Assembly (NCBI RefSeq): GCF_000026185.1
Contig: NC_010694.1
Coordinates: 1,612,001 to 1,676,000, forward strand
Length of the DNA: 64,000 bases
Direction of reading: 5' to 3'
Source of the DNA: Erwinia tasmaniensis Et1/99
Lineage (GTDB): Bacteria > Pseudomonadota > Gammaproteobacteria > Enterobacterales > Enterobacteriaceae
Shown here: positions 34,025 through 43,513 of the stretch, piece after piece
How the letters are laid out: each line of letters opens with the position of its first letter
How positions within the stretch are numbered: position 1 is the stretch's first letter
The notes under the pieces: generated by a model
What the model was told of the DNA's origin: nothing
Database searches by the model: none
Seen by the model: the letters and a program-made list of their open reading frames with translations, nothing else
Translations under genes and position numbers: made by a program

Positions 34025-34591
34025 TTAAACGCGTTGACCTGCGGCCAGCGCCAGCGCTTCCAGCTGGGCAGTCAGATGATGACGGGTGCTTTCGTCGCTA
34101 ATCACACCGTTCACCACATCGATACGACTGCTGGCCTGACCGATGAAAATTTCCGGTTTGTTCAGCACGCGGGCGTTAAGAAACACCATGCTCTGACGCA
34201 GATGATACTGAGCGCGAGCGCCGCCGATTGCGCCCGGTGAGGCGGTCTGGATCGCGACCGGCTTATTGGCAAAAGGATTTTCCGGCAGGCGCGACAGCCA
34301 GTCGATGGCGTTTTTCAGCACGCCCGGCAGCGAATAGTTATATTCGGGCGTCACAATAATCACCCCATCGGCGGCGGCTATGGCATTCCCTATCGCCAGC
34401 ACCGCAGCGGGGATACCCTCTGCCTCCGTATCGGCATTGTAGTGGGGGAAGTCGGCAATCGAACCCAGAGCGCTGATTTCAATCCCGGCCGGGGCCAGCG
34501 CGGGCAGGCTGTTGGCGATCACTGCATTAAATGAGGCCTGGCGCAGGCTGCCCAGCAGGGTGACAAAGTTAAGTGTTTTTTTCTCTGACAT
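34025..34591 (-). CDS. chrR: NAD(P)H-dependent FMN reductase, ChrR-like
   Basis: This 188-residue flavodoxin-like reductase has LLGSLRQASFN (the FMN phosphate loop, residues 11-21), VIIVTPEYNYSLPGVLKNAIDWLSR and QYHLRQSMVFLNA, closely matching E. coli ChrR (YieF). That protein reduces quinones and chromate by two electrons and protects against oxidative stress. I chose the start at 34591, which gives the E. coli N-terminus MSEK; an in-frame ATG lies four codons upstream. Its neighbours are unrelated. Confidence 0.9.
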   Translation of the reverse strand: MSEKKTLNFVTLLGSLRQASFNAVIANSLPALAPAGIEISALGSIADFPHYNADTEAEGIPAAVLAIGNAIAAADGVIIVTPEYNYSLPGVLKNAIDWLSRLPENPFANKPVAIQTASPGAIGGARAQYHLRQSMVFLNARVLNKPEIFIGQASSRIDVVNGVISDESTRHHLTAQLEALALAAGQRV

Positions 34592-34828
34592 AAGGGGTTC
34601 CATTAATTAACAGAAAGTCGGTAAGGTGAGTGAAGTGCTATCTGCTGCTCCTTGCAGGAAAACCGCGTTACGGAACGCGTAACGTTACACATTCTGTGCC
34701 GCGAAGCGCGGCAGTGATTGCTGAAAGATTGTCATCGCGCATCCTGGGGTATACTGTTAGCACACTATTTATTTTTTATCATCTCCGGGCCGATATCCGG
34801 CGGATGATCCGCTAAAAACGAGGTTGTT

Positions 34829-35806
34829 TTGTCCAGCTACTCTCCCATTCAGCGTCCACGACGCCTGCGCCAGTCCGCTTCTCTTCGCTCTCTTTTTCAG
34901 GAAAACAGCCTCAGCCTGAACGATCTGGCGCTGCCGATCTTTGTCGAAGAAGGCCTTGACGACTATAAGCCCATTGCCGCCATGCCGGGCGTGATGCGCA
35001 TTCCGGAAAAGCGCCTGGCCTATGAGATTGAGCGCATTGCCAAAGCGGGCGTGCGGTCGGTGATGACTTTTGGTATTTCCCATCACACCGACGCCGACGG
35101 CAGCGATACCTGGAATGAGAACGGGCTGGTGGCGCGTATGTCACGTATCTGCAAACAGACGGTGCCGGAAATGATCGTGATGTCCGATACCTGTTTTTGT
35201 GAATACACCAGCCATGGGCACTGCGGGGTACTGCATGACCATGGCGTGGACAACGACGCCACGCTAAAAAATCTCGGCAGGCAGGCGGTGGTGGCCGCCG
35301 CCGCCGGGGCTGATTTTATCGCGCCCTCGGCGGCAATGGATGGCCAAGTGGCGGCGATCCGCCACGCGCTGGACGCGGCGGGCTTTACCGATACCGCCAT
35401 CATGTCCTATTCCACCAAGTTTGCCTCCTCCTTCTACGGCCCGTTCCGTGAAGCGGCAGGCACTTCGCTGAAAGGTGACCGCAAAACCTATCAGATGAAC
35501 CCGATGAACCGCCGCGAAGCGATCCGCGAATCGCTGATCGACGAGGCGGAAGGGGCGGATGCGCTGATGGTTAAACCGGCGGGTGCCTATCTGGACATTC
35601 TGCGCGAAGTCCGCGACAGCACCCGGCTGCCGCTGGCGGCTTACCAGGTGAGCGGCGAGTACGCGATGATCAAATTTGGCGCGCAGGCCGGGGCCATCAG
35701 CGAAACCGAGGTGGTGCTGGAAAGCCTGGGAGCCATCAAACGTGCCGGTGCCGATATTATTTTCAGCTACTTTGCGCTCGATCTGGCCGAGAAAAATATT
35801 CTCTGA
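34829..35806 (+). CDS. hemB: Delta-aminolevulinic acid dehydratase (porphobilinogen synthase)
   Basis: HemB joins two 5-aminolevulinate molecules into porphobilinogen, the second committed step of haem synthesis. It has 325 residues and is nearly collinear with E. coli HemB (324). Zinc ligands lie in [16 protein letters not shown] (Cys near 121, 123 and 131). The two substrate Schiff-base lysines lie in [15 protein letters not shown] (about 195) and [10 protein letters not shown] (about 247). The start is TTG at 34829 with GAGG five bases upstream; no ATG fits. It stands as a single gene and borders the inserted segment. Confidence 0.97.
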   Translation: MSSYSPIQRPRRLRQSASLRSLFQENSLSLNDLALPIFVEEGLDDYKPIAAMPGVMRIPEKRLAYEIERIAKAGVRSVMTFGISHHTDADGSDTWNENGLVARMSRICKQTVPEMIVMSDTCFCEYTSHGHCGVLHDHGVDNDATLKNLGRQAVVAAAAGADFIAPSAAMDGQVAAIRHALDAAGFTDTAIMSYSTKFASSFYGPFREAAGTSLKGDRKTYQMNPMNRREAIRESLIDEAEGADALMVKPAGAYLDILREVRDSTRLPLAAYQVSGEYAMIKFGAQAGAISETEVVLESLGAIKRAGADIIFSYFALDLAEKNIL

Positions 35807-35951
35807 CGTCCGTAACCGCGAACGACCTGCTATCGTTCTTGCACAGCCCCGGCAAGACTGACAGCAGTAGCGCGTATCGAGGCTGCCGTGCGGGGCTCAA
35901 CGGGTTGATAGCGGTGAGCCTCTTTGCGGTAAACCGCAGCGACAATGTGGG

Positions 35952-36025
35952 TCATTTCGCCACGGGAAGGTCGGCATAGCGCGTGGTGTAGGCGGGCGAA
36001 AGCATCTCGCGCTTCATCGCCCAGG
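35952..36025 (-). pseudogene. Second copy of the umuC 3' end (74 bp)
   Basis: This minus-strand segment encodes the last 23 residues of UmuC plus stop ([11 protein letters not shown]...LPVAK). It matches 40827-40900 in 71 of 74 bases. All three differences are at third codon positions and are silent, so this copy evolved as coding DNA rather than decaying. Similarity stops abruptly after 36025. It is a direct repeat flanking the STAND-nuclease gene and marks a probable insertion boundary. Confidence 0.85.
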
Positions 36026-36134
36026 TATTATCCCCAGCCCATGTCAGATCCCGTTATATCGATGAATAATTTGATTCAGTGCGGTTGCCTGTTCATGCAA
36101 TCGGCAGATTTTTGCACAAAGGGAGGCAGGTCAA

Positions 36135-39100
36135 TTACGGTCGCTCTGCGGCTTTTAACCACTCTTCGACGCCATTAACGCCCAGTGAAAGTAGCCTGTC
36201 CTGTACGCCCACCACGCGTTGTAACATCACACCCTCATCAGACTCTTCCCGTTCCTCTGCTTCCGCAAACAGGCGGGTGATTAGCTGGGTGAGACTATCA
36301 TCATCATTATGTAGGTATGATGTGCCATCACTGAAACAGGCCAGATAGATCTCTGCTGCGGTCAGGGCTTGATCTGGATCTTGTTGCGCCATCGCGTTAA
36401 GCCATTGATGAAACCCATAGAGGTGATGTTGTTCATCTCCCCAACGGCTATAGCTTTCAAATACTGAAAAACAGCGGCTGATAAGTTCTGTCGGCACAAA
36501 AATCACATCAGTGTTACCGTCGAAAATATGCGCTGTCTGCCTGGCGACTTCTAAGGCATGTGGGCCACCTGAATGTAAACCCGAGTTTATCCCTTCAAGA
36601 CACTGTTCCCGATGCTGTCGGATATTTTCAGCGTTGGTCCACACGTTAGCCGCGCCACACCAGGCTTCAGTGCTATTCAACGCATTCAGGTCATCTGAAA
36701 ATTCACCAAAGTTGACGTGTGGAGTCACGGCAGCTAACGCTGAAATGCGTCCCCAGGTTTCCAGATCTTTTCCGCTGCCCTCGTCGCGCAAGCGCGCCAG
36801 CAAAGGTCTCACTACCTCAAAATGATGGTGGTAGGAAGAGTAAAGGCATGGCTCGGCGATCTGCCAAAGCCCGGATGTATCCTGCATGGCGAGATGGAAA
36901 AGCTCCCAGCCCAGGTCGAAACATTTGCTTTGCAAACGGGGCAAACGACGTAACATCAAGGCGCGAACGGCAGGGTGTTTATCACTGGCAAAACGGCGCA
37001 GCGTGGGGACCAGTAACTCAGGAAATTCGTTGCCTTGCTCCAGAAAATTCTCTGTCAGGATCATCAAGGCATCGGCAACGTCCCCCTTGGCCATATTGAT
37101 ACCTATATCAATTAAATTTATGGAATCGCCCTCGATGGGATCGGCTTCATCCAGGCTGGCAAAGTCTGCGGCGATGAGAATTAGCCGCTCTGCCTCTTGC
37201 GAACTCTGTATGACATTTGCGCAGGCTTCAAGCGCGTTTGCCGTCGAGCGCCGGTGCCGCCATTCGGTCGGGTGTCTTTCAAGCTCATTGAGGATCTGGC
37301 TTGCCAGCCGTGAGGCATCAGGCTCTTCGACCGCCTGCCAGGTGCCGTGAGAATGCAGGTTGCCATAACGATAGGCAAGATAGTTGGCCGCGCCATTTAT
37401 GATGTGATCACGAAAGCCATTAGGAATTTCCGTCCAGCGAACGGATAGTATGTTCAGGAATCGGGAAGGCTGCCGGGATGCGGCTTCCTGTAACTGCCCG
37501 CCAACTTCGCGTTCTCCGCCAATCAGAAAGTCCTCGCCATCCCGATGCGAATGACCCGCGTAGTGTGCGAGTAATCTCAACACCCAGCTATCGCTGATAT
37601 CAAGAAATACCTCAAATGAAAAGGGCGCGCCAACTATGCCGCTTTGTACATGGATCCTCGGTTGACGGACGACTATCCCCGCTTTTTTCTCGCAGGCATC
37701 GACGACTGTCTGAACTTCAGCTGAACGCAGGTGGCAAGGAATCGCTATGATCAGCTCTGCTTGCGCTTTCATTACCCAGAGACCGGAGGTGGCGGTTCGC
37801 ATGCTCAAAATACTCGCCATTACAGCATCTTGTGCTGGAGCTGCGAGGAGCCTGAAGGCTGACGCTATCAATTCACCTGATTCGAAGGAAAGTTCAGACG
37901 CCAGCATGGTTTTATCGCTCAACATGCGGCCTGTCAGGTCAATATTCGCTTCAGGCGATGCAGTGCAAGCCAGTATCGCGAAGTAGCGCAACGCACCCTC
38001 TGGATGGAAACAAAGACGTTCACGGTTTTTTTGCCACCAGTCTGAGTGTGTTTTTGCATGCTGGAGAACGGCAGCTTCAACGGCCTCAAGCAAAATGTTC
38101 ATACTGCTCTTGTGGCCTGTGATTTTCTGGCTATGTGTATCTGAGTAAGAAGTTTCCTTTAAGAAACCATCCCGGTAGTCTGTGCAGGGGATGCCATAGC
38201 GGGGTGCGCGAGCATTGCTCCAATGTTCAATTGACCCCAGGGCTAAATCCAGCAAAGCGCTGGATTGCATCATACGCTGACGGAGAAAATGGTCATTCTG
38301 GTTCCCGAACTCATGAGCCATGCAACGCAGTTTGTTACCGAAGCTGAATTGCAGCATATCCTCGTCGCTGATCCCATCCACTGTGATATAACGCCAGAGC
38401 AGGGCGTCATCCACCACACCTGCTGCCACACAATTAGCGATAACGCGCCCAAGAGCACTCCGCTCAGGTAGCGGCATAGCAAGCAGCCGCTCCAGTAGTG
38501 GGGCAACCAGTATCAAATTTTCTGGCGTGATTGCAGACAGATAAATGCCCAGCCGGTATGCAATTCCATTGCCATCAAGCCATTCCAGTGACAGCACTTC
38601 CATCCAGAATGCAATGACGCCTGCGCAATCTTTATTGCTCCATTGCGCAATATGCCAGGCATGCGCCACCATTCCTTCCGCATCGCGCATTATTTTTAAA
38701 TGGGGAACCAGATATTTAAGCCAGAAGCGATGCCACTCAATTTCACCGGCCGCAGTATAGATTATCTGAAAGACAGCACGGTGCTTTTCACGTAAATCAC
38801 GTATCAATAACCAGTCTTCATCTTCGGGTAGCTGTCCGGCAAAGGATCCTGCGACCAGGCGTTTGATATGGAAGGGCGTACTACCCGCTAATACCGTTCT
38901 AAGCTGTTTTCTGAATTCGCGGCGCTCGCCCAGTGCCAGCTGCGCGACAAAACTACGGATGCTGGGGCGCACAAAAGGAACGGGCGGCAAGCTGTGTATA
39001 AACTCATCCAACGTGACGCCATTGCGCATGGCTCCGCTGATGACAAGCACATCCAGCAGAGTTTGATGTCCGAATGTCAGCTTTCCATCCTGGGTTTCCT

Positions 39101-40700
39101 GCAACACATTAAGACTGCACAGCTTGCGCTGAATATCCTGAGAGGCAGTGAAACGCTGATGTGGTATCACCAGACTGCGCGATTGCAGCATTTCCGCCGC
39201 GATCGTTTCTAACGCCACTATTGCCGTATTGCCCAATTCATTGTTGGCACGCACGATAGTGTCAAGATAGCGTTGTGCTAATGCCTGACTGGTCACGACG
39301 TTGAAGCTGCCGTCCCGTTGAGCCAGCTCGACAAACAGTGCCAGCTCGCGTGGGTTCCTAATCAGCTCTCGGGTGACAGCATCAATAGCGGCAGTCGCGA
39401 TCCCCAGCGTATCAAGTAATGGCACTATTTCGCTATCCCAGTCCAGCGGTTGGCACGTTACTTCACTATCCCATTGCCTTGCGGCAATAAGATGGTCGTA
39501 ATGCCTGTCAAAGTCACGGCAGGCAGTCACAACGGTGACATTGGGAATTGATAGCAGGCGCTCGATCTGGGCAAGAAAATACTGCAGTACCCGATGATCG
39601 CGGGCGATGGACAGCACATCCAGAGAATCGATCACCACAATTACCCGGGAGTCTTCAGCCAGCCGGGCGACGTTTTCCACCCATTGCGCAGCCAGACCCT
39701 GGGACTGACGCCCTTCAGATGTCGCCAGGTCGGCAAACTCGCGCGACTGGATAAACAGAGGAACGATATCCGAACGCGTTTTTGCCCGTTCTTCCAACGC
39801 CTCCTGCAACGCCAGCATCGCACAGGTTTTTCCCGAGCCAGGAAGCCCTGTGAGCAGGATGGATCTGTTTTGAGCGTCAATGGCCGCAAGCAGTTCATCC
39901 ACGATCGACGCGGAAATACGCTGGCCCGCAATATCCCGCCGCCACGATCTGCCGATGGCAGAGGTGCTGGCAAAAGAGTGACGTATCTCAGCACTATCCA
40001 TGGGTGGAGCCAGCATTGCACCAGCCTGCTGAATAATTGTCTGCAGGTCGCCTTTGGTCAGACGATGTTGCATAGCGACAGATAAGCTATCGTCATCCAT
40101 GCGCCCGCCTAATTTATCAAGTTTCACCCACAGGGCATTGAATGCAGCCTCAGGATTGCTCACCAATTGTCGTAAGCGCTGGTGTAGATCTTCATTCATT
40201 CGATCCATGTCATCGGTGGCGACAAAATGGGTCCGGCACAAGAATGTAAAAGTGGAAAGGTTGGGGGTAACTTTAGCAAGCTGTGCAGACAAATCCTTAT
40301 CTACCGCCTGTAGTTCTTTACCTAAACTTTGGCGGTAACTATTTTCATCATGCTGGGTTGAGCTGTGTTCTTTCAGTTTTGCCAGAGCGCCGAAGTTGTT
40401 GCGTGAATAGAAGCGGACTTTTACATTTTGATCGCTGGCCAGCAAATGGGCCGCTTTGTCCAATTCGTCTGCAAGATCGGCTATCGTCCAGGCCTTGAAA
40501 TGGGGTTGATTTTTTTTGCATTGACAAGCGATTCGGGCACCGCCAACTTTGCCAATGACCACATCATCTACTGAGCTGTTTATCGAATCAATTTCAAGCC
40601 ATTGATAATCTCTATCGGACAATACTTTCAATGCCCAATCAAATGCTACCAGCGTCTGATACCCATCACCACGGCTAGAGCGTATGCCTGCAATACCCAT
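36135..40700 (-). CDS. Avs-like STAND NTPase with N-terminal PD-(D/E)XK nuclease
   Basis: This is a predicted single-gene defence protein of about 1521 residues. Positions below count from a TTG one codon upstream. The N-terminal part (about 12-90) looks like a PD-(D/E)XK nuclease of the Cap4/DUF4297 type: Glu37 in WLEID, Asp46-Asp47 in VDDVVIG, and Gln61-x-Lys63 in CQCKK, followed by WTIADLADELDKA. The NTPase has Walker A GLPGSGKT at 286-293 and Walker B VIVVIDSLD at 354-362, then TACRDFDR at 393-400. About 1000 further residues are helical, repeat-like and without known catalytic motifs, as in the target-sensing part of Avs proteins. The ATG at 40700 follows AGGA by 8 bases. The assignment to STAND/Avs is inference from layout; the nuclease subtype is less sure. 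Confidence 0.72.
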   Translation of the reverse strand: MGIAGIRSSRGDGYQTLVAFDWALKVLSDRDYQWLEIDSINSSVDDVVIGKVGGARIACQCKKNQPHFKAWTIADLADELDKAAHLLASDQNVKVRFYSRNNFGALAKLKEHSSTQHDENSYRQSLGKELQAVDKDLSAQLAKVTPNLSTFTFLCRTHFVATDDMDRMNEDLHQRLRQLVSNPEAAFNALWVKLDKLGGRMDDDSLSVAMQHRLTKGDLQTIIQQAGAMLAPPMDSAEIRHSFASTSAIGRSWRRDIAGQRISASIVDELLAAIDAQNRSILLTGLPGSGKTCAMLALQEALEERAKTRSDIVPLFIQSREFADLATSEGRQSQGLAAQWVENVARLAEDSRVIVVIDSLDVLSIARDHRVLQYFLAQIERLLSIPNVTVVTACRDFDRHYDHLIAARQWDSEVTCQPLDWDSEIVPLLDTLGIATAAIDAVTRELIRNPRELALFVELAQRDGSFNVVTSQALAQRYLDTIVRANNELGNTAIVALETIAAEMLQSRSLVIPHQRFTASQDIQRKLCSLNVLQETQDGKLTFGHQTLLDVLVISGAMRNGVTLDEFIHSLPPVPFVRPSIRSFVAQLALGERREFRKQLRTVLAGSTPFHIKRLVAGSFAGQLPEDEDWLLIRDLREKHRAVFQIIYTAAGEIEWHRFWLKYLVPHLKIMRDAEGMVAHAWHIAQWSNKDCAGVIAFWMEVLSLEWLDGNGIAYRLGIYLSAITPENLILVAPLLERLLAMPLPERSALGRVIANCVAAGVVDDALLWRYITVDGISDEDMLQFSFGNKLRCMAHEFGNQNDHFLRQRMMQSSALLDLALGSIEHWSNARAPRYGIPCTDYRDGFLKETSYSDTHSQKITGHKSSMNILLEAVEAAVLQHAKTHSDWWQKNRERLCFHPEGALRYFAILACTASPEANIDLTGRMLSDKTMLASELSFESGELIASAFRLLAAPAQDAVMASILSMRTATSGLWVMKAQAELIIAIPCHLRSAEVQTVVDACEKKAGIVVRQPRIHVQSGIVGAPFSFEVFLDISDSWVLRLLAHYAGHSHRDGEDFLIGGEREVGGQLQEAASRQPSRFLNILSVRWTEIPNGFRDHIINGAANYLAYRYGNLHSHGTWQAVEEPDASRLASQILNELERHPTEWRHRRSTANALEACANVIQSSQEAERLILIAADFASLDEADPIEGDSINLIDIGINMAKGDVADALMILTENFLEQGNEFPELLVPTLRRFASDKHPAVRALMLRRLPRLQSKCFDLGWELFHLAMQDTSGLWQIAEPCLYSSYHHHFEVVRPLLARLRDEGSGKDLETWGRISALAAVTPHVNFGEFSDDLNALNSTEAWCGAANVWTNAENIRQHREQCLEGINSGLHSGGPHALEVARQTAHIFDGNTDVIFVPTELISRCFSVFESYSRWGDEQHHLYGFHQWLNAMAQQDPDQALTAAEIYLACFSDGTSYLHNDDDSLTQLITRLFAEAEEREESDEGVMLQRVVGVQDRLLSLGVNGVEEWLKAAERP

Positions 40701-40826
40701 CAATTTTATCCTGTCGGATGGCCTCTATTCACTCATCCGCAATAACGTTAAGTTTTGATTATGATACTCACCTCTTATTGACCGCACCAGACCCTTGAAC
40801 GATATAGCAGCAGTGACAATCCGGTA

Positions 40827-42095
40827 TCATTTCGCCACGGGAAGGTCGGCATAGCGCGTGGTGTAGGCGGGGGACAGCATCTCCCGCTTCATCGCCCAGG
40901 CCTTTTCAATCCCCTGGCCGGCAAACCAAACCTTCCCTTTACCAGAGCGGTTTAAGCCGTCGATGGTTTGCATCAGCGCGGCGCTGTTGGCCCAGACGTG
41001 CCGTTCATCAAACAGGTTAAGCTGCGAAACGCCGTTACTGTAGAAATCGGCCAGCATCACGCCGGCTTTCATATAGCGATGGCCGTCTATCCAGATACGC
41101 TCCAGCGACTCGGTTGCGGCACGGATAATGTCGCGCGTGTCGTTTGACGGTGTCATCAACTGCGTCGACGCCTGGTTGCCGTAATACACTTCATTGTCTG
41201 CATGCGGGCTGGTGCGCACAAACACGCTGATAAAACGGCAGAACTGTCGTTCGCCGCGCAGCTTTTCCGCTGCCCGCTCGGCATAGGCGCAAACCGCCTG
41301 ATGCACGTCTGAATATTGCGTCAGGCGGCTGCCAAATGAGCGGCTACAGACGATCTGCTGCTTGGTCGGGGCGAACTCTTCCATTTCCAGGCAAGGTTCA
41401 CCACGCAGTTCACGCACGGTCCTTTCCAGCACCACGTTGAAATGTTTCCTGATCACCCATGGCGAGCTTTCTGCCAGATCGAGTGCGGTCGTTATGCCCA
41501 TCAGATTAAGCTTTTTACTGATACGCCGGCCTACGCCCCAGACATCTTCCACCGCCACCAGCGCCAGCAGTTTGCGCTGCCGGTCAATATGGGATAAATC
41601 GACCACGCCGCCGGTAGCGCGCCATTTTTTTGCCGCGTGATTGGCCAGCTTCGCCAGCGTTTTGGTTTGCGCAATGCCCACGCCAACCGTCAGTCCGGTG
41701 TTTTTGAGCACCTGATTGCGCATCTGATGGCCAAAATCCGCCAGAGAAACGCAGTTGCTGACGCCGGACAGATTAACGAAGGCTTCATCGATGGAATAGA
41801 TCTCAATGGCGGGGGCGATATCGGTCAGCGTTTGCATAACGCGTTCGCTGAGGTCGGCATAAAGTGCGTAATTAGAGCTGAATACGTGAACTTTAGCGGG
41901 ATATACGGCGTTTTTTATTTTAAAAAAGGGCTCTGCCATTTTTATACCCAGCAACTTTGCCTCCGCAGAACGTGAAATGACACAGCCATCGTTGTTGGAG
42001 ACCACCACCACCGCCTGTCCGCGCAGATCCGGGCGAAAAACCGTTTCGCAAGAGGTATAAAAGCTGTTCACATCGACCAGGGCAAACATGGTCAT
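40827..42095 (-). CDS. umuC: DNA polymerase V catalytic subunit UmuC
   Basis: UmuC is the Y-family translesion polymerase of Pol V, active with dimeric UmuD'. It has 422 residues, the E. coli length. The catalytic motifs are [14 protein letters not shown] at the start and [14 protein letters not shown] near residue 100 (Asp-Glu pair), followed by helix-hairpin-helix and little-finger regions. The start overlaps the end of umuD by 4 bases (ATGA). Its last 74 bp recur at 35952-36025. The operon is under the LexA box at 42529-42548. Confidence 0.97.
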   Translation of the reverse strand: MTMFALVDVNSFYTSCETVFRPDLRGQAVVVVSNNDGCVISRSAEAKLLGIKMAEPFFKIKNAVYPAKVHVFSSNYALYADLSERVMQTLTDIAPAIEIYSIDEAFVNLSGVSNCVSLADFGHQMRNQVLKNTGLTVGVGIAQTKTLAKLANHAAKKWRATGGVVDLSHIDRQRKLLALVAVEDVWGVGRRISKKLNLMGITTALDLAESSPWVIRKHFNVVLERTVRELRGEPCLEMEEFAPTKQQIVCSRSFGSRLTQYSDVHQAVCAYAERAAEKLRGERQFCRFISVFVRTSPHADNEVYYGNQASTQLMTPSNDTRDIIRAATESLERIWIDGHRYMKAGVMLADFYSNGVSQLNLFDERHVWANSAALMQTIDGLNRSGKGKVWFAGQGIEKAWAMKREMLSPAYTTRYADLPVAK

Positions 42096-42514
42096 TTATG
42101 CGACTTAACCGAAAACGTCACCACGCCAAATATTTCCAATTCTTCAGCATTGTGAAACGTCATGGGCGAGTAGCTGTCATTATGCGGAACCAGCTGCAAA
42201 CTGGGATGCGTGCGCAGTTCCTTGACCGTAAACTCGCCGGCCACGGCGGCAATGACGATATCGCCATGCCGGGCCGAGAGCGAGCGATCGACGACCAGTA
42301 AATCGCCGTCGCCAATTCCCGCCCCGGTCATCGACTCGCCGCTCACTTTGATAAAATAGGTGGCTCCGGGATGCGCTATCAACAGCGTATTGAGATCCAG
42401 CCTGTCTTCGACATAGTCCTGAGCGGGGCTGGGGAAACCGCAGGGTACGCGTTCCGTAAACAGGGGAAGCGTGCTGGAGTCGTCAATCTCTGTGGGATGA
42501 AAAAGCTGCATCAT
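42092..42514 (-). CDS. umuD: Pol V subunit and self-cleaving UmuD
   Basis: UmuD is cut to UmuD' with RecA help and then activates UmuC. It has 140 residues (E. coli 139). Visible are the cleavage site Cys-Gly in [11 protein letters not shown], the catalytic Ser in [11 protein letters not shown] (near 60) and the catalytic Lys in EFTVKEL (near 97) of the LexA/S24 fold. The ATG start is followed by a second Met. It overlaps umuC and lies 14 bp from a strong LexA box. Confidence 0.97.
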   Translation of the reverse strand: MMQLFHPTEIDDSSTLPLFTERVPCGFPSPAQDYVEDRLDLNTLLIAHPGATYFIKVSGESMTGAGIGDGDLLVVDRSLSARHGDIVIAAVAGEFTVKELRTHPSLQLVPHNDSYSPMTFHNAEELEIFGVVTFSVKSHK

Positions 42515-42528
42515 GGATAACCCAACGT

Positions 42529-42548
42529 TACTGTGTTTTTATACAGTA
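42529..42548 (-). promoter_or_regulatory. LexA (SOS) box of umuDC
   Basis: TACTGT-GTTTTTAT-ACAGTA is an almost ideal 20-bp LexA operator (CTGT-N8-ACAG). It lies 14 bp before umuD and predicts tight SOS control. Confidence 0.94.
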
Positions 42549-42612
42549 TTACCGAATCTGACTGGCGTTCAACCCTTTTCTAAGAAAATTCTCTGAACCA
42601 TTTGAAGTTGCG

Positions 42613-42807
42613 ATGAATTTAGCGGTTTACCCTGTTGATGGTGTGAGCAAGACAATAATATGTGCTGGTGGGATGACTTTACAGATGAGTAAACCTTCAA
42701 CGTTGCCATATCCAGATATATACCTGAAAAACAGATTGGGCAATATCGTCACCAACCACTCTGATCTTGTTTATATCGTGTGGATCACTGATGAATCTGG
42801 TCAGTAA
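42613..42807 (+). CDS. Small hypothetical open frame, doubtful
   Basis: This 64-codon frame diverges from umuDC, starting 65 bp beyond the LexA box. There is no good Shine-Dalgarno (only GAAG) and no domain I recognise. It may not be expressed. The rest of 42549-42863 holds nothing else that I can identify. Confidence 0.25.
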   Translation: MNLAVYPVDGVSKTIICAGGMTLQMSKPSTLPYPDIYLKNRLGNIVTNHSDLVYIVWITDESGQ

Positions 42808-42863
42808 AAGTATGGCTCTGACGGTGTCAGCAAGGGCACTCATCACGCCATACCTTAATGTTG

Positions 42864-43379
42864 TTATCTGACGCCAGCGGCCGCCGCTTCAATCAGGCCA
42901 TCCAGCCATTCCTGATGGCCGTTGAGCATGGGGTTTGGACGAGTTTTTGCCAGCTGTTTCGCAGGGTTGCCGTTCTGGGTTTCCTGAGTCAGGATACGAA
43001 CACGATGACCGCTAAGATCTTCCAACAACCACGCATGATGCACATCGAGACGTTCAGCGCTGTTCTCTTCGCCCGACCATCCATGCCACGCCAGACGAGC
43101 AGGCCGGCCTTCCGCAGGAGGAATACACTCTACAACCAGAGATTCAACGGGAAACCCGAACGTGCTGAAGTAGAAGCGCACCCCATGTTCCAGTTCGGGG
43201 CCTTTATTATCATAAAAGCGCACATCGGCTGAGTTTTTATAATAGTCCGGCCACAGGAATGGCTGACTTAGAAAAGGCCAGACATCATTGACACTCAGAC
43301 CAGAGACGATCATTTCATTAGAGACAAAATTATCGGTAAAACCAGGAACAAAGCCTTCAGGCCAGTTAATGACGTTCAT
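42864..43379 (-). CDS. SRPBCC-domain protein (polyketide cyclase/AHSA1-like)
   Basis: This is a cytoplasmic protein of about 171 residues with the helix-grip pattern of SRPBCC proteins: VWPFLSQPFLWPDYYKNSADVRF near the start, WHGWSGEENSAERLDVHHAWLLEDL in the middle and a long C-terminal helix. These bind hydrophobic ligands in a cavity; no ligand can be assigned. GAGG lies 6 bases before the ATG at 43379, which I prefer over a start four codons upstream. It lies 134 bp downstream of a LysR gene on the same strand and may be linked to it. Confidence 0.72.
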   Translation of the reverse strand: MNVINWPEGFVPGFTDNFVSNEMIVSGLSVNDVWPFLSQPFLWPDYYKNSADVRFYDNKGPELEHGVRFYFSTFGFPVESLVVECIPPAEGRPARLAWHGWSGEENSAERLDVHHAWLLEDLSGHRVRILTQETQNGNPAKQLAKTRPNPMLNGHQEWLDGLIEAAAAGVR

Positions 43380-43513
43380 AAATATCCTCACTTGCGATGA
43401 TTGATTGTGCTGGATGTGCAGCTACGGTCACAACATTCAACGTGCTGCAAAAATTATCAATCCAAACGAGGTATAAGGCGAATTGTCATTATTTATTATG
43501 ATAATAAGTTAAG

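Noticed and set aside
35676..36348. Small frames around the outer umuC copy
   Set aside because: They are shadows of hemB, of the umuC end fragment and of the large nuclease gene; none has its own start signals.
36135..40703. Restriction or CBASS operon
   Set aside because: No methyltransferase, cyclase (CD-NTase) or other companion gene lies beside the large gene; hemB and umuDC flank it directly.
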